Source of the DNA: Prostheceraeus crozeri
Lineage: Eukaryota > Platyhelminthes > Polycladida > Euryleptidae
Direction of reading: 5' to 3'
Length of the DNA stretch: 64,000 nucleotides
Assembly: GCA_907163375.1 (NCBI GenBank)
Contig: CAJQUW010001396.1
Coordinates: 58,759-122,758, forward strand
This document shows positions 37,437 to 48,687 of this stretch, piece by piece. Position 1 is the stretch's first letter; each line of letters starts with the position of its first letter. The translations under genes were made by a program, and so were the position numbers. The notes below the pieces were generated by a model. The model was given only the letters and a program-made list of their open reading frames with translations, was not told the origin of the DNA and did no database searches.

Positions 37437-38186
37437 ATGAACATCTTGAATGGACTGTTTCTATTCTTCATCTGCCGCAAAGGAGTGGACAGCTGCACGT
37501 GGCCGTTCATATCAGTCTTTGGGATCTGCCTTCATTGGAATACAAGTCATAAATTAGGTTGGTGTGAGTCTCAAGCCTACTGTGCAGAGAAAAATGGAGA
37601 ATTGATTTACGGCAAAAATGCTCTTGTTCTCAACCACAACAATTGGAACATCCGTCCTTTCTGGATCGGATTAACTGATACTCTACACGAAAGACGAGAG
37701 AATAAAAGTGGATGGCAATGGACAAACAAAAAAGACAATACAAACTCGAAATTATTGAATTGGTGGTCAACAGAACCAAGCACGCCTGGTCAAGATTATG
37801 TTGCATACGCGTTTTACTCCGTTATACATCTACATTTCTTTGATCTACCTGATACGAAGACACCCAAGTTTCAGTTTACTCCCGTTTGTCAACCGCGAGT
37901 TGGTACACAGTCGTCACACAAGCGTGAATATTTCTTCAAAAAAACTGAAGTCGCGGTGTATGCTGACAAGTATGACTACGCAGGAAATGGTGGATGTTGG
38001 AGACAAATTGAAGGAGGAAATCTTCATCTTTTGGAATGCATTGCAGAATGTTCTTCAGAGAAGCATCAGTGGTGTGTAGCCATTTACCACCATGAAGAGA
38101 AAGGTTTGTGTCAGCTTGTTCTCTACACGGATCAAAGCTTGGATATGGGCGATGGACGAGGATGGAACAAGTACGTGAGAGAGTGA
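37437..38186 (+). CDS. Secreted C-type lectin domain plus PAN/apple domain protein
   Basis: 249 residues in one exon. The start ATG (37437) gives a short hydrophobic N-terminus (NGLFLFFIC) that may be a signal peptide. Residues 20-151 fit a C-type lectin domain: WCESQAYCAEKNGEL, FWIGLTD, SGWQWTN, NWWSTEPS and a final Cys at about 151. The classical EPN/QPD plus WND calcium-sugar motifs are not clear, so sugar binding is uncertain. Residues about 175-248 fit a PAN/apple domain: CWRQIEGGN, then CIAECSS, WCVAIYHH, LCQLVLY. Lectin-PAN combinations are usual in extracellular recognition proteins of invertebrates. No introns or stops interrupt it. Neighbours give no functional hint. Confidence 0.8.
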   Translation: MNILNGLFLFFICRKGVDSCTWPFISVFGICLHWNTSHKLGWCESQAYCAEKNGELIYGKNALVLNHNNWNIRPFWIGLTDTLHERRENKSGWQWTNKKDNTNSKLLNWWSTEPSTPGQDYVAYAFYSVIHLHFFDLPDTKTPKFQFTPVCQPRVGTQSSHKREYFFKKTEVAVYADKYDYAGNGGCWRQIEGGNLHLLECIAECSSEKHQWCVAIYHHEEKGLCQLVLYTDQSLDMGDGRGWNKYVRE

Positions 38187-38989
38187 AATCCATGCCTCTA
38201 AGACTATGAAAATACCAATGTAGTCTTAAACATGTAAATGTTGTCGTGACGTGTAAATGATCAAACCGATCAATGACAAAAACGTAATAGAAGCCGTGTT
38301 CTCTACAAACCTACGTAAACACTGTGCTGATATAAAACGTGTCTTGTATGTTTTGCATTCTTCAAAATTCACTTCAGCCCTATCCATACATGGAGCGGCT
38401 TTTCACTCTTATTGCTTCATTTCTAGCGTGACATTTCAATGAACTAAGTCAATTGACATTACACTCTTAGCAATATGAACTAGATCAATACTGAGCATCA
38501 AACTTCAAATATCTTTTGATGAGCTTGTTGAATGAGTTTTTATAATGCATCTCCATTCTGGCACGAACTCCTCATCTAGTATCATCTTTCAGAATTATTT
38601 CATTTTAATTGAGATACCTTTTCTATCATAACTGTTGTATGATTCATGCGTTCATATGTAGTTCTGCAGATTGTCTGAGTTTTTAGTATCTATAGTTATT
38701 GCAGAAAAGACAGCAAGAAATTATTAAGAAGTGTGTGATTTGTTATCTTCAACTTAATGGAATCCACTTCTTTGAATAAATGTTTTGAGGAAATGATGCC
38801 GCTGTAAAGTTGTTGATCTTCTTAAGTGTTTTAGGAATAGAAGGAAGTTTGGAATCTCTAGGAATCCAAGGGGCAGCTGGATGACTCGGAAATGGATAAG
38901 TGGCTGCCTAGTAATCACCATTTTGGGAATTAGGCCGGTTTATTTCGGTCTGGGACAGACCCAGGATTTTCAATTTACGATTTTTTAAT
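38187..38989. other. 3' flank, no supported gene
   Basis: Downstream of the lectin-like gene, with a possible polyadenylation signal (gaataaatg at about 38775). No other feature recognised. Confidence 0.35.
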
Positions 38990-39533
38990 GAAGTACGTGT
39001 AACTAGGCAAAATGTTCATGTTTATAATAATCATTTTGCATCTACTGATATGATCAGATATATTTGTGTAGCCTATTTTCTTATAACCACCTGAAACTTT
39101 CTGATTTATAGATTGAAGAATAGATGTACTAGTATGCATAATGCACTGTTTTGTAAATAATTTGACTACCGTTTACATTACTGCAGTCATACCGATTACG
39201 TCATACTTCACCCGCTATGTATCCTACATAGCTTCTGTGTGCTTAGCTATGCGGTATCGACTTATCTCGTGTGCTTCACGAATTCGTGACCTCTGGCAAA
39301 TGCGTCAGTAAATAGGAATTCCCACATGAAATTCAACCAGAGAAAGTGGTGTCAACGATCTAAGACAATGAGAACATTGCATCGCAAAGCTTGGACTTGG
39401 TTTTAGATAAATTATCTTGGCTATTTGTCATGTTTTGAATCGAATTGGAAAGAGCTAAATTTTCTAAATAAAGAGCTAATTTTCGATATTCGCTATCTCC
39501 AATTCAATTCAAAACTTGGACTTGGTTGCATAT
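38990..39533. repeat. Interspersed repeat family, copy B (no SINE)
   Basis: Full-length match to copy A at 32307-33075 without the SINE: ctgcagtcataccgattacg corresponds to the point where copy A carries the SINE. Ends in the inverted pair tttgaatcgaattgg / ccaattcaattcaaa. Probable MITE. Confidence 0.75.
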
Positions 39534-39831
39534 TTTAGTAGAAGTGCATGGAGCATGATCTTGATAATTAGCCTTTGAAGTAGGCTGTATAGTGACAGTT
39601 TTTATGGCATATTTTCATAGATTTATCCAATATCATCACTTATCTTCTCTTTTCCTGAATTTATATTTAGAATATTGATATATAGGCCTATTTACACTGT
39701 AAAGTTTTGATTGAAAAAAGTACTAATATATGTCTCATAGAGGCAGTTTTGATCTCTGGAATAGGCCCACTTATAGTTAGAAGCTTGACGGAAAGGTTCT
39801 GTAAAGAACCCACTCGAATGTAAATCATTGA

Positions 39832-40060
39832 CCGGCGCTGTGGCCTTGTGGTGGAGTGCTCGCTCTGCGTCCGGGAGATCTTGGTTCAAATCTTGGTCAG
39901 GTCAAACCTAAGACTTTTAAAATAGGTACACTCTGCATTCTTGCTGAACACTCAGCACAAAAGGAATGAGAGTGGTAAATGACAACTCGGCCACATGGAA
40001 GAAAGGCTCCGTGCCTAATGTGCTTCCGAGTATAAACAAGGTTCATTTATTTATTTTTAT
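39832..40060 (+). mobile_element. tRNA-derived SINE, copy 2
   Basis: Same family as 32522-32748: ccggcgctgtggccttgtgg start, degraded B box (ggttcaaatc), shared body and gtgcttccgagtataaac before a T-rich tail. Confidence 0.82.
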
Positions 40061-42211
40061 TGACTATATAATTTTCTCTCTCTGGTCGGAAAAATTTCAT
40101 TTTAGAAATATTTATCATCTAATCACTATAGGGCTACACAATTTAGCACTATCAATTTCATTGATCGTAAATATGTAAGTTGACACTTATAAATTAACGT
40201 TTGCAGCAATGCCCATTTGATAAAACATCAATTTTGCTTCAATAATGTAGCTTAATTACGAGCATTATCTTCCTTTACAAAAATCCATCCTAGTAAGTAA
40301 TATCATTAGCATAATATTAGGCCTGCGAGTAGTGAAGAAAACTGCAGTGATGATCAGATGAAACCTTTTGTGCATCACTGTATAAGATGATTGCCATGTT
40401 GATGTAAAACCTAATTAAGGATCATGTATTCGTGACATGATCCACTTCGCATGACTTTAGCTCACATATCCCTATCTAATAAATATTTGAAAATATCAAT
40501 GTGCTTTGCAATATTCAGATAAAAGAGAAGGTCAAAGTTTTAGGCTAACTTAGTAGTTGGGAGCATGGCAGTAAGAGAAATTTCCGTACCACGTTAGAAA
40601 TTATAAAATCATATTCATGCTGCTGAATTTTCTAGCAGTATTTTTGTTGATTTTTGCAACACTATGTTTGAACTATTCTGTGAAACAATCTTAGAATCTA
40701 CATTATTTGTCTAAAATTGAAGCAATCTAAATCGATCACTGGATCTGATCATTGATAAAGCACAAAAGCTAGTTTTAAAATCAGCCGATTCGCTCTTCTA
40801 AATACGAATCGGTTGGGTGGTCTGTTCACAAAATGCAATTAAATTGTGGACATCACTACAGCAACAATAAAGAAAACTCAAGTAGGTCTTAAGACCTGAA
40901 ATACCCTGATACTCCATCCTTACTCCTGATATACTAATTCTGACATCTTTCTACCATCCACATTACTGTGACGCATTTATAACACTAAAGGTAATTGCTT
41001 TCCACTGAAGAGTCAATCGTTGTATATAGCCTAATTAACTTCTGATTGTCATCATAAGGGTATTAAACTTTAAAATCAATCATCGCGTAGAACTTCGTAG
41101 GAATGTCGCGATCTCCATTCTTAACCCCTATATCAAGCTACAACACATAGCGTTCACTTTCTGATGAAATTATGCAACGTTGAGTACAGTTGCATTGATC
41201 GATCTGCAGTCAATTCAAATGCAGACATACCCCGCAGCTGAGCAAGGCACATGGGTTTTTTTTGTTCAGTTTTGTTAAGGTGAAAAGTCCGGAATGGCGG
41301 ATTTTGCTGTAGTCTATTTTGTCTTATTATTAAATACTTCAAGCAGGTGGATTGGCTGGCAGTGCTGCCTCTGCGTTCGGCAGTCCTGGAATCAAAGCTT
41401 CCATCATCGTCTATATTAGGATCGTCTTTAATTTCTTCTTATTCTCCTTTATTGTTAAAATGCTTTGAGTTTCGCATCTTCATTGGTTTATATCATTAAC
41501 TTTTTTTGCGTTTTCAATTGAAATATTACATTGATGTGCTTACGGCCCAGTGGCGTCGTCTCCGTGCCTGCTAGGCCTTCACCGCATATCCAAAAATAAT
41601 TACTTATGTTCATAAAGCAAAAGGTTAAAATTGCTTTCATTTGTTTTTGAGAGCATCTTTACATTTATATACACTTTACAAGTTTGCTGTTTCAAGTCAC
41701 TGCTCTCAAATAAGAGCGCCAGCGCTCAGCTGCTGTGAACTGTGGGATCTTCAATGTTGGATCTTCAAGCAATCACACAATGCGCTGGAGATTACAAAGA
41801 TTTGTGTGGTGCATGGCAGTTGGAGCACGTGCGCTTACCTCGATAGTTCGACTCGTTTTCTGCCGATAGAAACGCAATAACAGATACATGGCAACCATAC
41901 AAGAAAAGATCTATTTATAAATTCATAGATTCAGATAGAGAGAGGTGCAAATTTTCCCTGTATGGAGAAGAATGATGACGTTGAATCCAAGTTGAATCGT
42001 CGTGTCTGCGTTCACCAATTAAAATTTAAAGATTTAAAATTAAGAAAGATAAGGAATGAAAATTAAGATTTAATTATCTTATGCAGTTCATGCTGTCTGC
42101 TGCAGAAATATGAATCCACTATGGAGCGAAGGCCTATGATCTGATAGCACGAGACGCCACTGTGACGGCCTTAGTATAAGTAACATCGCGGTGAACAGGA
42201 TGTTGTAATTT
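40061..42211. other. No supported gene
   Basis: AT-rich, no exon, RNA gene or element recognised. Confidence 0.4.
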
Positions 42212-42299
42212 ATCTTTCGTTGAATTAAAATTCGTCCAAGTGTTTCACTCCTTTTTGTTTTTCGCAAAAAAACTTGGAAGAATTTTAATTCAACGAAAG
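42212..42299. repeat. Short palindrome (28-bp arms)
   Basis: ctttcgttgaattaaaattc at the left is mirrored by gaattttaattcaacgaaag at the right around a 30-base loop. Possibly a small foldback element. Confidence 0.75.
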
Positions 42300-42794
42300 A
42301 AGCCTTAGTGTAGTTTGTCATCCTAATTAATATTTATCCGGAATGATGGATTTTTCATATGGAACCGTAGACGAATCCTTCAAAAGGGCACTTTAATCAT
42401 GAGTAGAGCAATGCCCAACTAGTTTGATTGCGCAATATTTTTCTGAAACGTGAATAGGACACCAGTACTTCGACAACCCTGATGAATTTTTACATGATTA
42501 TCACCCATAGTACAGTAAGGAGCCATGATTCAAGCTAGGGATTACTCAATGAAGGAATCAATGAATTATTTTGTTGAATGATTATTTAAATTAAGTAATA
42601 GTATTCCATTTAATGGAAAGAAAATATCAGAGTTTCTAGCCTTAGGGAATTATTTCCATCAAACCAGTTCGTCAAACTTGCATTTGTACCATTTTATGTA
42701 AAATAAGGAGGCAGTTTTACCCTCGAAATATTGTTCAAGAACTTGATAGATATTTATACAGAAGCTAGGCTTATTGAGCTCATATTAAAAACTA

Positions 42795-43363
42795 CAGTCG
42801 AGACTTCCTATAACGAACATTGTCCATGGACCCCAATTTTTTTATTATTTTTGATAGGAATCGAATGAAGAAAGATATTGTTGAATCCAGATCATATGGA
42901 AATGAAATGTTTGAATTTTATCTTCCCGAACTGACTCGTCTCATTGTGATTAAAAACTACCTTTGTGGTCAAATCTACAAAGTCGATGCAGCTGGATTGT
43001 ATACAGAAGGTCACATCGAACACTCTTACAAAGATATTGAGATTCTGAATCTCCTAGATTTAAATTGTCAACTGATAGAGTGACGTCTGCACGAGTGCAA
43101 CGGGAAGCCATGAGTAGAAATCGCTTTGTATTATAATGCATATTAAAGTAATTACAACGCGTGCTTTCATTCATTCGATCATTTGATGCTTGAAGGGCAT
43201 TTATGTATTATGAGTGCACTATTTAAAATGGCAAAGACGCAAGTTATTGAATTTCTAAAGTCCGCAAGATAAAAGTCAAAAAGAATATACTCGGTGTACT
43301 TTCCTCGCCATAACGAACCTTTCACATGGATCCCGCGAGGTTTGTTGTAGCGAGTCTCCACTG
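42795..43363. mobile_element. pogo/Tigger-like MITE (569 bp)
   Basis: The left end cagtcgagacttcctataac and the right end (reverse complement cagtggagactcgctacaac) are imperfect inverted repeats of the CAGT-GAGACTCGCTATAACGAAC type found in pogo/Tigger elements, with TA on both sides (42793-42794, 43364-43365). An open frame at 42820-43083 shows no recognisable domain. Confidence 0.75.
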
Positions 43364-43469
43364 TATTTAATCATGGAGCTTTAAGAAAATTATTTTTTAT
43401 TGAAAAACAAGATTGCTTCTTCCAACCTCTGTTACGATGGTATCTAATATCACCTCTATTTCCTTTCAG

Positions 43470-43565
43470 TGTAAGAAGAAATGTTTGAAACTGATAGAAA
43501 TTGTTCTATTAGCTTTGAAGGCTATCGTAGAAAATGAACAAATTTGCTTGACAGTCGGAGCTGTG
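43470..43565 (+). CDS. Internal exon of a possible helical-repeat host gene (32 codons, phase 0-0)
   Basis: Acceptor atttcctttcag and a GTAAGT donor bound 96 bases. The peptide begins CKKKCLKLIEIVLLALKAIV and reads as amphipathic helices like armadillo/HEAT repeats. With the exon at 45565 it probably belongs to one plus-strand gene whose intron holds a TA-element. Confidence 0.6.
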
Positions 43566-43914
43566 GTAAGTTTTGCTCTTTTATCATATACCAATCCAAC
43601 AAGTCATGCTGATTTGACTGAAAATGAATATCAAGCATTTTTATTTGAGATATTACTATCATTGACTTGTTTAGATTGAATTTCAATCACAGATTATAAT
43701 CTTATATCTACAATCGATGCGTACATGTAAATTTCCGGGACCATTTATACATTTTCGGCGAAGAGTTTCAATCATGCGTCATTGATACTTTTTGTCTTAA
43801 TGGTTTCTGATCATAGTAAATCGTATTCTTTTGCTTCTATTTGCGAGATCGTTGATGGTAATGTAGTGTCAGTTCTGTTCTGGAGTATCCAGATGTGTTA
43901 TCTACACTCGGCGA

Positions 43915-45180
43915 CATAACGTTTGCCCCACCTGCAGAAATCGACAATATTTCAACTTTTTTGCCTCTTATTCGCAAACTACACCTTCGATTGCCACAAC
44001 ATTTGCAGACAAACATAATTAGCACATGGGCTTTCTAATGGTGGCATCTGCATTCCGCCATCGAATCGACAAGTTACTATAAAAAATTATGAGTGTCATG
44101 GAAACATTGACATAGTTGACCAGTTTGCGAGTCAGGCGATGCATTTCACAGGCAAGTAAAGATAGTTTCTGACTCGGATCTAATTTATTGGTCGAAAATA
44201 AAAGGATTTAAAGTTACAGCGTGACGGGCCTTCGGCGTCCAGCGCCTTCTTAACGGTCGATGGTCAAATGGCGGTCTGCAAACTCGGTGTGAAGATTTAT
44301 AAAGAAGTGAATGATATTAAGAATTGTGTTGCTTGTTGAATGTGAGGTGATCAAAGTGAGAAGGCAGACTGTAGCAAGGTAATTCATGTCTTCTATTGCT
44401 AAGCTGACGAACACTCGAGACACAACATTCACTGAAGCAAAAGCTATTACACACTTGAGGCCAACAATCAATAGAAGACATGAATTACCTTGCTACAGTC
44501 TGCCTTCTCACTTTGATCACCTCACATTCAACAAGCAACACAATTCTTAATATCATTCACTTCTTTATAAATCTTCACACCGAGTTTGCAGACCGCCATT
44601 TGACCATCGACCGTTAAGAAGGCGCTGGACGCCGAAGGCCCGTCACGCTGTAACTTTAAATCCTTTTATTTTCGACCAATAAATTAGATCCGAGTCAAAA
44701 CCAACTTTACTTGCCTGTGAAATGCATGGAAACATTGTTTTTCACTTGGTATGAGGATATGGTCATTTGGTTGTCTAAAAAACTGCTTACTAACTTTATC
44801 AGTAGTAACAACGGGATAATGACGCTATATCTGACTAAAAGTACGCCATTTAATGTTCCTTTATGCATGAATGATAAATAGAAGACACTGCCTATCAGAT
44901 TTAACCGAAATTCTTACGATCCTCCATCATTCAAGTCAGATTACATGAACAGCTTGAAGTCCTTCATGTGCATGTTTAGACATTCAAAGTTTAAATTTCT
45001 ATTTATAGTAACTTGTCGATTCGATGGCGGAATGCAGATGCCACCGTTAGAAAGCCCATGTGCTAATTATGTTTGTCTGCAAATGTTGCGGCAATCGAAG
45101 GTGTAGTTTGCGAATTAGAGGTAAAAAAGTTGAAATATTGTCGATTTCTGCAGGTGGGGCAAACGTTATGTCGCCGAGTG
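43915..45180. mobile_element. TA-target MITE, copy 2, carrying a nested foldback element
   Basis: Terminal inverted repeats identical in type to copy 1 (cactcggcgacataacg ... cgttatgtcgccgagtg), flanked by TA (43913-43914, 45181-45182). Once the nested element and one target copy are subtracted, about 638 bp remain, close to the 651 bp of copy 1. The interior (44738-45000) matches copy 1 in reverse orientation. Confidence 0.9.
44110..44724. mobile_element. Nested foldback element (615 bp, about 257-bp arms)
   Basis: The 13-mer catggaaacattg lies on both sides (44097-44109, 44725-44737), and copy 1 of the host MITE has it once. Arms 44141-44398 and 44469-44724 are almost perfectly complementary (for example cttcggcgtccagcgccttc / gaaggcgctggacgccgaag), with a 70-base loop. 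The near-identity of the arms indicates a young insertion or arm correction. Confidence 0.88.
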
Positions 45181-45564
45181 TATGCTGGTAAATGATTAGT
45201 TTAAAAGAAGGATATTCTAGAGAATATATTTACCATAATTTCCACATGATTCATAATCACTGAAATGAGAATCTAGCAAAGATCCACCACATGCATGCTT
45301 CCTACTTATAATTCAAACTTGCAGTTGAAGTAATAGATTATTTCAGCCATGTCCAGAGTCAACACTGCGTGTAAGCAAATATTTCAAAAGCCTGAGAGCT
45401 ACATTACTGCAACGTCTGTGTCAAATATGTTGTATTTTTTATTTTCAGCAAGAAAGATCTTTTATAGATTTCTAGATAATATTTGGTGATGTTGATCAGG
45501 CCCTATTTGTGTTTTTTGTCATTTTCAATTTCCTTTTCCCGGAAATGGTTTTCTCATCTTTCAG

Positions 45565-45707
45565 AAATCTTCGGTAGTAGAAATTCTCCGGTTTTTAATC
45601 GAAGAAACGTTTCCAATGAGAAATCGGAAAAAGTCTCTTGGAATGTTGCCTCAAGAGATCCTTACTATTAAGGAAATGGCGGCAAAGCTCCTGCTTCCTG
45701 TAATCCA
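45565..45707 (+). CDS. Internal exon of a possible helical-repeat host gene (47 codons plus 2 bases)
   Basis: Acceptor ttttctcatctttcag and a GTAAGT donor bound 143 bases. The phase-0 peptide begins KSSVVEILRFLIEETFP and later reads LTIKEMAAKLLLPVI, amphipathic helices like the exon at 43470. Product not recognised. Confidence 0.55.
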
Positions 45708-45999
45708 GTAAGTAATCTGATCCCTTCTTTTAACGTAGAATGTGAATCAGAATAATGTTAACGTAGCTACCTCAAATGTGCATTAACGACATGCTTTTGG
45801 TTGAAGAACTACTGTGGATGGTGATATGTCGAGTTCTGCATTCATGTGTAAACAAACAATAAAAATAAGCTGAAAGCGGACATCATCGAGCAACTGTTTA
45901 TAACTGATTCCGTTGTTTAACTGGACATTAAATACCGGTATACCCTGATATAGCCAACTCTACTGACGTCATGTCATTGTTCTTTGAAGAGTTTCCAAA

Positions 46000-46065
46000 C
46001 CATATAATCTACTACACCTTCACATGATTTCTATGATGTGTGATTTTGGAGTAGATTATATGGAT
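46000..46065. repeat. Small palindrome
   Basis: ccatataatctactacacc is mirrored by ttggagtagattatatgg around a loop of about 30 bases. Confidence 0.65.
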
Positions 46066-46249
46066 AGGAAATTTACATAGGGGTCATATAATCTCCTGAA
46101 AAATAGAATATAGAAGATCTCTATTCCGCCAAATTTGTAACAGATTACGTAGTGGTTTGGATGGATCAAGGAAGTCTAGAAAACTACGCAGGTCCAGAAA
46201 TCCTCAGATGGATGCGAGCATAGATATCTAAGTTGTATCGTTGGCTATA

Positions 46250-46352
46250 TAACGTTAAGCTACTGATTTTCGGATTTCAATGGTATCAGAATTCACTCGT
46301 CCTTCGGACTCGTGGATTCTGACCATTGAATATCCTCAAATCAGTAGCTTAT
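46250..46352. repeat. Palindrome with about 45-bp arms
   Basis: aagctactgattttcggatt ... actcgtcc is mirrored by ggactcgt ... aatatcctcaaatcagtagctt with a loop of only a few bases. Probably a small foldback element. Confidence 0.75.
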
Positions 46353-46916
46353 CATATACATATCAGGAATTGGAATCTCATCAAATGCCTTGATACTTTT
46401 CCAATGCTGATAGTAGTTTTCACAAGTATTCTTGCAGTTTTGAATTTGATTTTTCGTTGCCATCGGTCGGGAGTTATTTATTTAAAGCAGCAAAAAGCAA
46501 TTTTCTACGACCGTGTAGTTCTTTATTCTCAATACTTTGGCTTAGCCTTCATCAAGGGATACACTACGATTCATGACAGTCTGACACTTGATCCAGCTAC
46601 TGTCATGTCTCTCGTGTATGATAACTTGCGCGAGAAGGATTCAAGTGAGGACTCTTACACTGCGAAGACTGGTGGCAAAAGGCATTCAACGCGGTGCCGG
46701 AAGTAAGAGCGATCTATTTGGACCAGCACGACGGCGACGGAATCAGCTGTTGATGGAAACCATCAGCAGAGCGACCCTGAAGTGGACGGAGCAGATATGG
46801 GTTCATCCTGACTGCAATGATGTCAACTCTTCGCCAAGGTAACCAAGGAAAAGGGATGCAGAAAAAGAAATTGTAATGAATGTCGTTCAGAAAATTCAAA
46901 CCAACCTATCTATGGA
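46353..46916. other. No supported gene; short open frames only
   Basis: An open plus-strand frame reaches 46706 and another 46842, the second GC-richer (SKSDLFGPARRRRNQ). No splice signals or domains support either; they could be a transposon relic. Confidence 0.3.
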
Positions 46917-47317
46917 ATGCAACCTAGACCCTTAGTAGAGCATAGACATTGAGACATGCTAACACAGACTTTTAACAAAAATATCATGGATTACTTGAGA
47001 TGTAAAAGGATAAAAAAACTAATCTACAAAGAAAGGAAAAATAAAAGTTTTGTCACAGAGTTAGTGAGGTTAAGTAGCATTTCAGTATGCCTTGCTTAAT
47101 AATTGAAATTAATTATTTAAGAAAGAAAGAAAGATCAAAGCAAGGCCTACTTAAATTTTACTTGATCTGACTAATTCTGTCTAACTTTTATTTTCCTTTT
47201 TTGTAGATTAGCCTTTTTGTCCTTTTTTTATTTCTCAAGTAATCCATAATATTTGTGTTACAATTCTGTGTTAGCATGTCTTAATGTCCATACCCTACTA
47301 AGGTTCTGGGTTGCATA
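46917..47317. mobile_element. MITE with long inverted ends, next to the virus
   Basis: atgcaacctagacccttagtag at the left is mirrored by ctactaaggttctgggttgcat at the right, and matching continues inward (agacatgctaacacaga / tctgtgttagcatgtct; catggattacttgaga / tctcaagtaatccata). About 400 bp in total with a short centre. No coding capacity. Confidence 0.8.
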
Positions 47318-47330
47318 GTAATGGGCAAAA

Positions 47331-47870
47331 GACCGTTCCAGGACACCATAAAATTCAAAAAAATAGTATCTTTAAAAACGACATAAATTCATGAATTTAG
47401 ACCCTTTTTCAGGTTTTTAAGACCTAAATACATGAATTTAGTCCATTCAAAAAGTACCATTTTTTCAAAAAATGGCATTTTTAAAAACGACATAAATTCA
47501 TGAATTTGAACCCTTTTTTCAGGTTATGAAGACCTAAATTCATAAATTTGGGCGTTTTTAAAAATACCCAATTTTTCAAATTTTTCAAAATCTCAAATTT
47601 GAGAATTACAATTTTCTCGCTTAAATCATGACCGTTCCAGGACACCGAAAAAATCATAAAAGTTGAGAATCTCAAATTTGTGATTATGATCATTTTCTTG
47701 CTTAAATCATGACCGTTCCAGGACACCGAAAATCATAAAAGTTAAGAATCTCAAATTTGAGAATTACAATTTTTACCTTGAAAATCATGACCGTTCCAGG
47801 ACACCGAAAATCATAAAGTTAGTATTTTTAAAAACGTCTTAAATCCGTTTTTCAGGTTTTCAAAATATAT
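47331..47870. repeat. Left-end iterated repeats
   Basis: gaccgttccaggacacc occurs at 47331, 47630, 47711 and 47789, the last three as units of about 80 bp with tcataaaagtt and aatctcaaatttg. A second unit (aaaacgacataaattcatga, then ccctttttcaggtt) occurs at about 47377 and 47486. AT-rich non-coding sequence before the first viral gene; could hold terminal, origin or promoter functions. Confidence 0.8.
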
Positions 47871-47897
47871 CATGTGACTAAAAATATTTCTTTAAAA

Positions 47898-48566
47898 ATG
47901 GAAGAAACAAAAGTGGAAGGAACTTCAGAAATGGAAGAAACCGCAAGAATATATCCTTCATTATCATATGAAATGGATATTGCAAAACACAAAGATAGAG
48001 TACGTTATATGAAAGATAAGGAATCTCAATTATTATTAAGATTAGAGCATTATAAAAAATTAAGAAAGAGATGGACTAATGTTAAGAATGTAACACAAGG
48101 AATTGGCATATTCTTAACAATAAGTTTAGGCGCTCTCACTATTGTTATATCTTCTGGTGTTTTAGTAATTCCAGTAGTTGCTACAGCTTTAACAGGTACG
48201 GGTGTTTTTGCAACTTCACTTGTTACAATGTTAGATAAATCTTTAATAACTAAGAAACGAAAATCATTAAAAACTAAGCATTTACATATTAAAGAAGTCT
48301 ATGATAAACTACATTACTACTTTCAAAGAGTATGTGATGATAATGTTATTACGTTAGATGAGATTGAAAAATTTGATCAAATAGCTAATAAAGCTAATAA
48401 AACGCCATTTCATTTAAAGTCCGAAAAAGTTGATGATAAGAATAAACAGGATGGCAAAATTTCTAGTGATGGCAAAATTTCTAATGAAGAAAATGACAAA
48501 ATTTTTTTAGAAGAGCTAAAAACTTTAAGCGAAAATATAAGCAAAACTTTATTAAACAAAACTTAA
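47898..48566 (+). CDS. Adintovirus-type two-helix membrane protein
   Basis: 222 residues. A charged N-terminal part predicted helical (about 25-60, KDRVRYMKDKESQLLLRLEH), then two hydrophobic segments at about 70-90 (GIGIFLTISLGALTIVISSG) and 93-115 (VLVIPVVATALTGTGVFATS) forming a membrane hairpin. A basic stretch (KKRKSLKTKH) and a helical tail (ITLDEIEKFDQIA) follow. This arrangement recurs in Polinton/adintovirus genomes in the same block as the penton and ATPase; function unknown, perhaps a virion or membrane-remodelling protein. Start chosen at the ATG preceded by A-rich sequence, as for other genes here. The Asp/Gly/Lys-rich end (DGKISSDGKIS) is a short internal repeat. Confidence 0.7.
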   Translation: MEETKVEGTSEMEETARIYPSLSYEMDIAKHKDRVRYMKDKESQLLLRLEHYKKLRKRWTNVKNVTQGIGIFLTISLGALTIVISSGVLVIPVVATALTGTGVFATSLVTMLDKSLITKKRKSLKTKHLHIKEVYDKLHYYFQRVCDDNVITLDEIEKFDQIANKANKTPFHLKSEKVDDKNKQDGKISSDGKISNEENDKIFLEELKTLSENISKTLLNKT

Positions 48567-48687
48567 AACGAGAAAACTTTAAACGAAAAGATGTCAAACA
48601 ACAAAGCAATAAAAAAATAATTTGTTCAGTAAAATGTTTTTGCTGTATTCCAATGTTACCACAAAATTCAAATATTATATTTTAAAA

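Noticed and set aside
42820-43083. Open frame of 87 codons inside a pogo-like MITE
   Set aside because: No transposase motif or known domain; limited by the element and probably chance.
44250-44471. Open minus-strand frame of 73 codons
   Set aside because: It is one arm and loop of the nested foldback element.
47331-47870. CRISPR-like array
   Set aside because: Only four copies at uneven spacing, AT-rich, in eukaryotic or viral context; not a CRISPR array.
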